Notes under the pieces: model-generated
The model's input: only the letters and a program-made list of their open reading frames with translations
The model's database searches: none
What the model was told of the DNA's origin: nothing
DNA from: an uncultured Modestobacter sp.
GTDB taxonomy: Bacteria; Actinomycetota; Actinomycetes; Mycobacteriales; Geodermatophilaceae
Direction: 5' to 3'
DNA length: 64,000 bases
NCBI RefSeq assembly: GCF_947486615.1
Contig: NZ_CANKUD010000001.1
Location: 372,001 to 436,000, forward strand
Position numbers and translations under genes: made by a program
In this document: in pieces, positions 58,183-64,000 of the stretch
Layout of the letters: the number at the start of each line of letters is the position of its first letter
Numbering within the stretch: position 1 is the first letter of the stretch

Positions 58183-59121
58183 GTGCCAGCCCGCCCCGGG
58201 GACCCGGTGGACCTCGTGCTCACCCCGCGCGACGAGCTGAGCCTGGCCCGCCGCGACCTGACCGCCGACTGCAGCCGCTGCGTGGGGCTGTGCTGCGTGC
58301 TGCCGGCCTTCGCCGCCTCGGCCGACTTCGCCTTCGACAAGCCGGCCGGCACGCCCTGCCGCCACCTGCAGGACGACGCCCGCTGCGGGGTGCACGACCA
58401 GCTGCGCGACCGCGGCATGCCCGGCTGCGTCGTCTTCGACTGCTTCGGCGCCGGCCAGCGGGTCACCCAGCAGACCTTCGGCGGCGCGGACCGGCCCACC
58501 GATGCGGCCGGCCTGGCGGCGCTGTCGGCCGTCTTCCCCGTCATGCGCCAGCTCACCGAGCTGCTCTGGCACCTCACCGAGGCCGAGACGCTGGTGCCCG
58601 CCGGCGACCTGCGCGAGGAGGCCGCCGCAGCCCGGGCCCGCGCCGAGCGGCTCACCCACGGCACGGCCGACGAGCTGAGGGCCCTGGACGCCGCCGGCCT
58701 CCGCCGGGAGGTGGGCGACCTGCTCGGCCGGGTCAGTGAGGTGGTGCGCGCCGGCGTCCCCGGCCGGGCCCGCGACCGGCGCGGGGCGGACCTGGTCGGC
58801 AGGCAGCTGCGCGGCGCCGACCTGCACGGGGTGAGCCTGCGCGGGGCCCTGCTGATCGGGGCCGACCTGCGGGGTGCAGACCTGCGGCGGGCCGACCTGC
58901 TCGGCGCCGACCTGCGGGCGGCGGACCTGCGGGGCGCCGACCTGACCGGCGCGCTGTTCCTCACCGGCCCGCAGCTGACCGCGGCCACCGGTGACGCCGG
59001 CACCCGGCTGCCCGCGGCCCTGACCCGGCCCGCGCACTGGCCGGACACCGTCACGGCGCCGCCCGGCGGGGCCCGTTCGCCGGCCGGCGGCGCCCGGGGG
59101 CGCCGCCCCCGCCGTCGCTGA
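58183..59121 (+). CDS. Cys-cluster (YkgJ-like) domain fused to pentapeptide repeats
   Basis: 312 aa. An N-terminal Cys cluster (C30, C33, C37, C38, C59, C68, C82, C87; CSRCVGLCC and GMPGCVVFDC) resembles the YkgJ/CxxCxxCC zinc- or iron-chelating family. Residues of about 200-262 are pentapeptide repeats (A(D/N)LxG: GADLRGADLRRADLLGADL). Pentapeptide proteins form right-handed quadrilateral beta helices. Function unknown; DNA-gyrase protection is one known role of such repeats. GTG 58183 has GGAGGA at about 8 nt. Confidence 0.82.
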   Translation: MPARPGDPVDLVLTPRDELSLARRDLTADCSRCVGLCCVLPAFAASADFAFDKPAGTPCRHLQDDARCGVHDQLRDRGMPGCVVFDCFGAGQRVTQQTFGGADRPTDAAGLAALSAVFPVMRQLTELLWHLTEAETLVPAGDLREEAAAARARAERLTHGTADELRALDAAGLRREVGDLLGRVSEVVRAGVPGRARDRRGADLVGRQLRGADLHGVSLRGALLIGADLRGADLRRADLLGADLRAADLRGADLTGALFLTGPQLTAATGDAGTRLPAALTRPAHWPDTVTAPPGGARSPAGGARGRRPRRR

Positions 59122-59149
59122 ACCGGGTGCGCCCCGGCACGATCTGCCC

Positions 59150-60187
59150 ATGGGCTACCGCGCGGAGAGCACCCGCTACGACTCGATGACCTACCGGCGC
59201 ACCGGCGCCAGCGGCCTGGACCTGCCGGCCGTCAGCCTCGGCCTGTGGCACAACTTCGGTGACGACGTCCCCTTCGACCGGCAGCGGGACATCCTGCGCC
59301 GGGCCTTCGACCTGGGGATCACCCACTTCGACCTGGCCAACAACTACGGACCGCCCTACGGGTCGGCGGAGACCAACTTCGGCCGGCACCTGCGCGACGA
59401 CTTCCGCCCCTACCGGGACGAGCTGGTCATCTCCACCAAGGCCGGCTACGACATGTGGCCGGGGCCCTACGGCCAGGGCGGCGGCTCCCGCAAGTACGTG
59501 CTGTCCAGCCTGGACCAGTCGCTGCAGCGCATGGGCCTCGAGTACGTCGACGTCTTCTACAGCCACCGCCCCGACCCGACCACGCCGCTGGCCGAGACGA
59601 TGGGCGCGCTGCACACCGCCGTCCAGTCGGGCAAGGCGCTCTACGCCGGCATCTCCTCCTACTCCCCGGCGATGACCGCCGAGGCCGCCGCGATCCTGGC
59701 CGACCTGGGCACCCCGCTGCTGATCCACCAGCCCTCGTACTCGATGCTCAACCGCTGGATCGAGACCGAGGGCCTGCTGGACACCCTCGCCGACGTCGGC
59801 GCCGGCTGCATCGCGTTCTCGCCGCTGGCGCAGGGGATGCTCACCGACAAGTACCTCGGCGGGGTGCCGGAGGGCTCACGCGCGGCGCAGGACAAGTCCC
59901 TGGACGCCGGCATGATCACCGACCAGTACCTGACCCACGCCCGCGCGCTGAACGACATGGCCGCCGCCCGCGGGCAGAGCCTGGCGCAGCTGGCGCTGTC
60001 CTGGGCGCTGCGGGACAGCCGGGTGACCTCCGTGCTGGTCGGGGCCAGCAGCGTGCGGCAGCTGGAGCAGAACGTCGCCGCGCTGGAGCACCTGGACTTC
60101 TCCGCCGACGAGCTGGCCGCGATCGACCAGCACGCCGTCGACGGCGGCATCGACATCTGGCGGGCCGCGCGCGAGGGCACCCTCTGA
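59150..60187 (+). CDS. Aldo/keto reductase (YghZ/KCNAB-like)
   Basis: 345 aa. YRRTGASGLDLPAVSLGLW start; FDLANNYGPPYGSAE (Asp, Tyr), VISTKAGYDMWPGPYG (Lys), and VFYSHRPDPTTP (His). The Gly/Tyr-rich GYDMWPGPYGQGG loop is typical of L-glyceraldehyde-3-phosphate/methylglyoxal reductases (YghZ, Kv-beta). The C-terminal NADP site VLVGASSVRQLEQN is present. Probable detoxifying reductase. Hairpin follows. Confidence 0.9.
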   Translation: MGYRAESTRYDSMTYRRTGASGLDLPAVSLGLWHNFGDDVPFDRQRDILRRAFDLGITHFDLANNYGPPYGSAETNFGRHLRDDFRPYRDELVISTKAGYDMWPGPYGQGGGSRKYVLSSLDQSLQRMGLEYVDVFYSHRPDPTTPLAETMGALHTAVQSGKALYAGISSYSPAMTAEAAAILADLGTPLLIHQPSYSMLNRWIETEGLLDTLADVGAGCIAFSPLAQGMLTDKYLGGVPEGSRAAQDKSLDAGMITDQYLTHARALNDMAAARGQSLAQLALSWALRDSRVTSVLVGASSVRQLEQNVAALEHLDFSADELAAIDQHAVDGGIDIWRAAREGTL

Positions 60188-60197
60188 TCTGCTGAGC

Positions 60198-60229
60198 GGG
60201 CGCCGGTTCGGGCTACCGGACCGGCGCCC
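60198..60229. terminator. Hairpin between AKR and zur genes
   Basis: 10-bp stem (60198-60207 with 60220-60229) with a 12-nt loop, between convergent genes. Confidence 0.65.
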
Positions 60230-60234
60230 CGACC

Positions 60235-60657
60235 TCAGCGCTGGTCAGCGGGCGCGTCGACCGGGGACGGCTCTGCCGGCGCGTGGCAGGCGGCGCAGGT
60301 GCCGAAGATCTCCAGCGTGTGCTTGACGTCGACGAAGCCGTGCTCGCCGGCCACCCGGTCGGCCCAGCGCTCGACGGTCGGCCCCTCGACCTCCTCGGTG
60401 CGGCCGCAGACGCGGCAGACGAGGTGGTGGTGGTGCCGGGTGCTGCACCGGCGGTAGATCGCCTCGCCGGAGTCGGTGCGGATCGAGTCGAGCTCACCGT
60501 CGTCGACCAGGGCCTGCACGGCGCGGTACACCGTCGACAGGCCGATCGAGTCGCCGCCGGCGCGCATCCGGGCGTGCACCTCCTGGGCGCTGGCGAAGCC
60601 CTCGAGCTCCTCGAAGACGGCGTTGACGGCCGTGCGCTGGCGGGTGTTGCGGATCAT
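60235..60657 (-). CDS. zur: Zinc uptake regulator, Fur family
   Basis: 140 aa. Fur HTH (RNTRQRTAVNAVFEELEGFASAQEVHARM, TVYRAVQALVDDGEL). HHHHLVCRVCGRTEEVEG has the metal-binding His and the first CxxC; CAACHAPA is the second CxxC. ATGA overlap with smtB sets ATG 60657, excluding a longer GTG at 60687. The smtB-zur operon is known in mycobacteria (Rv2358-Rv2359). It represses zinc uptake when zinc is replete. Confidence 0.9.
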   Translation of the reverse strand: MIRNTRQRTAVNAVFEELEGFASAQEVHARMRAGGDSIGLSTVYRAVQALVDDGELDSIRTDSGEAIYRRCSTRHHHHLVCRVCGRTEEVEGPTVERWADRVAGEHGFVDVKHTLEIFGTCAACHAPAEPSPVDAPADQR

Positions 60658-61058
60658 CTCGTGCTCATCCCATCGTCTACCGGGCACCCCGCGCCGTCCT
60701 CGACGACGGGCACGGGTCCATCTCCCACGGCCGCGTGCGACACGTGGTCGAGCGCATCGCGCACGATGTGCCCGACGTGCGGGTCGACCAGCGCATAGTG
60801 CACCTCGCGGTGCCGCCGCTCGCCCACCACCAGGCCGGCCCCCCGCAGCACCCGCAGGTGCTGGGACACCAGCGGCTGCGGTGCCCCGAGGTCGTCGACC
60901 AGCTGGTGCACGCAGCGGCTGCCGTGCCGGAGCAGCTGGGCGACGATCGACAGCCGCATCGGGGCCGCGAGCGCGGCCAGCAGGGAGCTGGCCGCCTGCA
61001 CCGTCTCCGGGGCGACCGGCGGTGCCGCGGTCTCCTCGGAGTGGGGTGCGGCGGTCAT
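60654..61058 (-). CDS. smtB: ArsR/SmtB-family metal sensor
   Basis: 134 aa from ATG 61058. Winged HTH: VHQLVDDLGAPQPLVSQHLRVLRGAGLVVGERRHREVHYAL. One Cys (SRCVHQL) and a C-terminal region with DGAGCPVDD could supply ligands; the alpha5 D/H set (DPHVGHIVRDALDH) is the classical zinc site. Next to zur as in mycobacteria. Leaderless promoter upstream. Confidence 0.88.
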   Translation of the reverse strand: MTAAPHSEETAAPPVAPETVQAASSLLAALAAPMRLSIVAQLLRHGSRCVHQLVDDLGAPQPLVSQHLRVLRGAGLVVGERRHREVHYALVDPHVGHIVRDALDHVSHAAVGDGPVPVVEDGAGCPVDDGMSTR

Positions 61059-61064
61059 CACATC

Positions 61065-61094
61065 AGGATAACGGCATGTGAGAACTGTTGTCGA
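61065..61094 (-). promoter_or_regulatory. Promoter of smtB-zur
   Basis: -35 TCGACA (61089-61094) and -10 TATCCT (61065-61070) with 18-bp spacing on the minus strand, 6 nt before ATG 61058, so a leaderless transcript. The region has imperfect palindromic CACAT/ATGTG parts that may be SmtB sites. Confidence 0.65.
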
Positions 61095-61113
61095 CTGTGC
61101 GCCGGTCGAGCGC

Positions 61114-61827
61114 TCACTCGTAGGGCTCCGCCGGCGCCGGTACGGCCCGCACCGACTCGGCGTCGATCGCCGGCTCCGGGTAGCCGACGGCCGGGTCGAC
61201 CAGCGGCGGGGTGGAGGTGCCGATCACCTCGACCCACTCGTCGGGGGCGAACTCCTCTCCACCGCCGGGGACGGCGACCCGGATGGCGGTGGCGTCTGCG
61301 GCGCAGCAGTTGATGTCGAAGCGGGTGACGTACCAGCCACCGGCCGCCCGCGCGGAGACGAAGCCGACCAGCCGGACCCGCCGCCCCTCCAGCGCGCTGG
61401 GCTCCGGCGCCTGCGACCAGACGTGGTAGACGAACAGCGTCATCGTGCGGTGGTCGGCCCCCGCGTCGTCCGGGCCGATCCCCACCGACGACGGTGCCGC
61501 GGGCACCTCGAGCGGGGCGGCCGCCTGCCGGCCGGCCGACCAGGCCCCCAGCGCCGGCGGCGCGACGACCAGCACCACCGCGACCGGGGCGGCCAGCAGC
61601 CAGCCGACCGCCGGGCCGGGGTGCTCGTGGCCCCCGGCCCGGCCGGCGCGGTCCCGGAGCAGGCCGGTCAGCCCCAGCCCGGTCACCACGACGCCCGCCC
61701 CGAGCAGCAGCGGGCGGAACCCGGCCTGCACGTAGTCCAGGTACCGGTCGGTGCCGGCGACCAGCAGCACGGCGACGCCCAGGAGCAGCAGCAGCAGGTG
61801 CTGGGTGGTCCGGTCCGGCCGGGTCAC
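61114..61827 (-). CDS. TIGR03943 family protein (YcgQ-like)
   Basis: 237 aa. Three to four hydrophobic helices at the N-terminus, then a DUF1980-type domain with LEGRRVRLVGFV and WYVTRFDINCCAADA. Partner of UPF0718 permeases. GTG 61827 overlaps the permease stop (GTGA). Membership in a zinc-linked block suggests a role in metal handling. Confidence 0.86.
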   Translation of the reverse strand: MTRPDRTTQHLLLLLLGVAVLLVAGTDRYLDYVQAGFRPLLLGAGVVVTGLGLTGLLRDRAGRAGGHEHPGPAVGWLLAAPVAVVLVVAPPALGAWSAGRQAAAPLEVPAAPSSVGIGPDDAGADHRTMTLFVYHVWSQAPEPSALEGRRVRLVGFVSARAAGGWYVTRFDINCCAADATAIRVAVPGGGEEFAPDEWVEVIGTSTPPLVDPAVGYPEPAIDAESVRAVPAPAEPYE

Positions 61828-62816
61828 AGCAGCACCTCCCCCACCAGCACGGCGACGCCGACGGCGACCACCAGCGTGGCCGGGGCGAACCGCAGCGCGA
61901 AGCCCCGGCCGAAGGTGCCGGCCTGCAGCGCGATCAGCTTGACGTCCACCGCCGGCCCGACGACGAGGAAGACCAGCCGTGCGGTGAGCGAGAAGGAGGT
62001 GAGGCTGGCCGCGACGAACGCGTCGGCCTCCGAGCAGATCGCCAGCACGACGGCCAGGGCGGCCAGCACCAGCACGGCGAGGACCGGCTGCGCGGCGACC
62101 TGCTCCAGCCAGCTGCGCGGCACCAGCACGCCCAGCGTCGCCGCGGCCGCACCGCCGACCACCAGGAAGCCCCCGGCGTGCACCAGGTCGTGCTGCATGG
62201 CGTCGCGGAAGACCGCCGCCCGCCCGGCACCCGGCGCGCTGGGGGCCGGCCGGGCCAGCCGGAACCACTCCGTCCGGCCCACCAGCGTCCAGAGCCAGCC
62301 CATCACCAGGGCGACCCCGAGCGAGGCGGCGAAGCGGGCGGCCACCATCTCCGGCTGGCCGGGGAAGGCGACCGCGGTGGCCACCAGCACCACCGGGTTG
62401 ATCGCCGGGGCGGCGAGCAGGAACGCCAGCGCGGCGGCCGGGGGGACCCCGCGCCGCACCAGGCTGCCGGCGACCGGCACCGACGCGCACTCGCAGCCGG
62501 GCAGCACCACCCCGGCCACGCCGGCCACCGGTACCGCCAGCGCCGGACGGCGGGGCAGCGCCCGGGTGAAGAACGACGCCGGCACCAGCGTGCTGATCGC
62601 CGCCGACAGCGCCACGCCGAGCACCAGGAACGGCAGCGCCTGCAGGCAGACGGCGACGAACACGGTGCTCCAGGCCAGCACGACCGGGGCGTCGAACAGC
62701 CCCGGCGCGGCGAAGTGCAGCACCACCAGCAGCGCCACCACCGCGGCCAGCAGGTCGGTGCTGCGCAGTCCGCTCCGGCCGGCCGGCTCGTCGACGGGCA
62801 GCCGCAGCTGGGTCAC
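61824..62816 (-). CDS. UPF0718 permease (YraQ-type)
   Basis: 330 aa, about eight to nine helices. The family signature PGCECASVPVAGSLVRRGVP and LAAPAINPVVLVATAVAFPG is intact. Substrate unknown; such permeases accompany TIGR03943 proteins and are linked to metal or organic anion transport in several bacteria. GTGA overlap with the downstream gene. Confidence 0.88.
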   Translation of the reverse strand: MTQLRLPVDEPAGRSGLRSTDLLAAVVALLVVLHFAAPGLFDAPVVLAWSTVFVAVCLQALPFLVLGVALSAAISTLVPASFFTRALPRRPALAVPVAGVAGVVLPGCECASVPVAGSLVRRGVPPAAALAFLLAAPAINPVVLVATAVAFPGQPEMVAARFAASLGVALVMGWLWTLVGRTEWFRLARPAPSAPGAGRAAVFRDAMQHDLVHAGGFLVVGGAAAATLGVLVPRSWLEQVAAQPVLAVLVLAALAVVLAICSEADAFVAASLTSFSLTARLVFLVVGPAVDVKLIALQAGTFGRGFALRFAPATLVVAVGVAVLVGEVLL

Positions 62817-62841
62817 CTGACCTCCCGGAGGGGTGGACGAA

Positions 62842-62860
62842 CACGGTTCCCGTTACCGTG
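62842..62860. promoter_or_regulatory. Inverted repeat between permease and PacL-like genes
   Basis: CACGGT and ACCGTG, 6-bp arms with 7-bp spacer, in the divergent 102-bp region. Could be a metal-regulator operator; a TACCGT -10-like hexamer overlaps the right arm. Confidence 0.4.
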
Positions 62861-62918
62861 ACTCGGGTCCACGTTCTCACGGACCCCCCATCCCACTGCA
62901 CGACCGAGGAGCCCGTCC

Positions 62919-63230
62919 ATGGCCGAGTCGAAGAAGAACCGCAGCGCGAGCGCCGGCCGGGTGCTGCGCAAGGCCGTGGGCACCGTGGCCACCGGGGTCG
63001 TCGGCGTCGTCGTCGTCCGCGCCGCCGAGCGCGGGGAGACCGGCAGCCTGCCCCGCCGGCTGGCCGTCGGGGCGACGAAGCTCGGCATCCGCGGCACGCG
63101 CCGCGCCGAGGTGGGCGTGGAGAAGGCCCGCCTCGCCGCTGGTGACGTGCGCGCCCAGGCCTACGCCGACCTCGGCGAGCAGGTCCCCCCGCCGGCCGAC
63201 CGCTCCGGCGGTCACGACCACCAGCACTGA
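62919..63230 (+). CDS. PacL-like metallochaperone (DUF1490)
   Basis: 103 aa. One N-terminal helix (17-34) and a C-terminal HDHQH metal-binding tail (99-103). It matches the DUF1490 family, whose mycobacterial member PacL1 (Rv3269) is a zinc-binding chaperone next to ctpC. The next gene is a CtpC-like ATPase 5 bp away. GAGGAG precedes ATG 62919. Confidence 0.85.
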   Translation: MAESKKNRSASAGRVLRKAVGTVATGVVGVVVVRAAERGETGSLPRRLAVGATKLGIRGTRRAEVGVEKARLAAGDVRAQAYADLGEQVPPPADRSGGHDHQH

Positions 63231-63235
63231 GCCCG

Positions 63236-64000
63236 GTGGAGACGGCGACCGGCACCGCCCGGCTGATCAGCGACGCCGGCGGCCGGCTGCGGATCGCCGT
63301 CCCGGCGCTGACCGGCGCCCCCGCCCGGGCAGTGGCCCTGGAGGACCTGCTGGACGCCGTGCCCGGCGTCCGCACCGCGCACGCCTACCCGGTCACCGGC
63401 CAGGTGCTGGTCTGGCTGGACGCCGACGCCGACGCCGAGACCGACCCGCGGGCCGAGGTGCTCCGGGTGGCCGCCTCCACCGTCGCGCTGCCCGCCGCGG
63501 CCGAGGTCGCCCGCCCGCCGCGGTCGGCCGACGTCGCCAACGGCGAGCTGGTGCGGATCGCCGTCGGCGGTGCCGCGCTGGCGCTGCTGGGCGTGCGCCG
63601 GTACGGGTTCGGCCGCCCGCCGGTGCTCACCGGCCGCAGCCGGCTGGTCGCCACCGCGCTGACGATCTTCACCGGCTACCCGTTCGTGAAGGGCGCCGCC
63701 GGTGCGCTGGCCGGCAAGCGCAGCGCCGGCACCGACGCGCTGGTCACCGCCGCCACCATCGCCAGCCTGCTGCTGCGCGAGAACGTCGTCGCCCTCACCG
63801 TGCTGTGGCTGCTGAACATCGGCGAGTGGCTGCAGTCGGTCACCCTGCGCCGCACCCGCCGCGCGATCTCCGCCCTGCTGGCCGGCACCGAGACCACCGC
63901 CTGGGTGCTCGTCCCCGGCGAGGGCGGCGAGCTCGACGTCGAGCGCCAGGTCGACCTGGCCCGGCTGCGGGTCGGCGACCTGGTGGTGGTGCACGACCAG
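63236..64000 (+). CDS. ctpC: CtpC-like P1B-type ATPase, N-terminal part (runs off the window)
   Basis: 255 codons are visible from GTG 63236 to the window end with no stop. The N-terminus (ARLISDAGGRLRIAVPAL, HAYPVTGQVLVWLDAD) is an HMA-like domain without the usual CxxC. It then matches the CtpC membrane region (GTDALVTAATIASLLLRENVVALTVLWLLNIGEWLQ). In M. tuberculosis CtpC exports zinc or manganese. Catalytic DKTGT would be downstream of the window. Confidence 0.88.
   Translation, partial: METATGTARLISDAGGRLRIAVPALTGAPARAVALEDLLDAVPGVRTAHAYPVTGQVLVWLDADADAETDPRAEVLRVAASTVALPAAAEVARPPRSADVANGELVRIAVGGAALALLGVRRYGFGRPPVLTGRSRLVATALTIFTGYPFVKGAAGALAGKRSAGTDALVTAATIASLLLRENVVALTVLWLLNIGEWLQSVTLRRTRRAISALLAGTETTAWVLVPGEGGELDVERQVDLARLRVGDLVVVHDQ

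Noticed and set aside
1-64000. tRNA, rRNA, IS elements or prophage
   Set aside because: I found no cloverleaf ending in CCA, no rRNA signatures, no transposase or integrase, and no phage structural genes; a covariance scan would be needed to exclude tRNAs fully.

Overview
The window is very GC-rich (about 75%), with GTG/ATG starts, many 4-bp ATGA/GTGA gene overlaps and TGA as the near-universal stop. This is typical of a high-GC actinobacterium. An in-frame UAG sits at the selenocysteine position of a formate dehydrogenase, followed by a well-formed bacterial SECIS. UAG-encoded selenocysteine has been reported in Geodermatophilus and Blastococcus, so a member of the Geodermatophilaceae is the best guess. 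I see no rRNA, tRNA, insertion sequence, prophage or CRISPR array.

Layout. 1-5.0 kb: the end of a complex I operon (tail of nuoK, then nuoL, nuoM, nuoN), closed by a seven-copy 15-bp repeat and a strong hairpin. 5.0-12.3 kb (minus strand): leader ORF, ctaD, selenocysteine formate dehydrogenase fdhA, fdhB and an NrfD-type membrane subunit. Together these form a formate-oxidising branch placed next to complex I and a haem-copper oxidase subunit. 12.5-19 kb: an aldo/keto reductase, a DHA2 drug exporter with a His-rich tail, a 52-aa membrane protein, a palindromic 31-bp repeat array, a hemerythrin-hydrolase fusion and a cytochrome P450. 19-22.7 kb: a three-subunit molybdenum aldehyde oxidoreductase (PaoABC type). 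22.9-27.5 kb: a complete ole cluster (oleA, fused oleBC, oleD) for long-chain olefin synthesis.

27.6-35.4 kb: a sigma-like/transmembrane fusion protein, a FadD-type acyl-CoA ligase, a protein with four cold-shock domains, and a coupled NmrA-like/aminotransferase/omega-amidase trio. 35.5-42.8 kb: a LacI-controlled Rbs/Frc-type sugar ABC operon with an unknown 449-aa protein, divergent from a PfkB kinase. Two identical 15-bp operators lie between them. 42.9-48.5 kb: a zinc alcohol dehydrogenase, a DUF1349 protein apparently cut by a TGA, a Gfo/Idh oxidoreductase, a GGDEF/EAL protein and a second, closely related PfkB kinase. 48.6-51.3 kb: a secreted GH10 xylanase. 51.5-56.8 kb: small enzymes (monooxygenase-like, pyridoxal kinase, UPF0303) and an ABC exporter with a NarL-type two-component system. 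56.9-60.2 kb: a secreted ScyD/ScyE-like protein, a Cys-cluster/pentapeptide protein and an aldo/keto reductase. 60.2-64 kb: a zinc-homeostasis block (zur, smtB, a UPF0718/TIGR03943 pair, a PacL-like metallochaperone and the start of a CtpC-like P-type ATPase).

The most notable items are the UAG-selenocysteine formate dehydrogenase with its SECIS, the four-cold-shock-domain protein, the sigma-like membrane fusion, the TGA-interrupted DUF1349 gene, and a recurrent leaderless-promoter layout.
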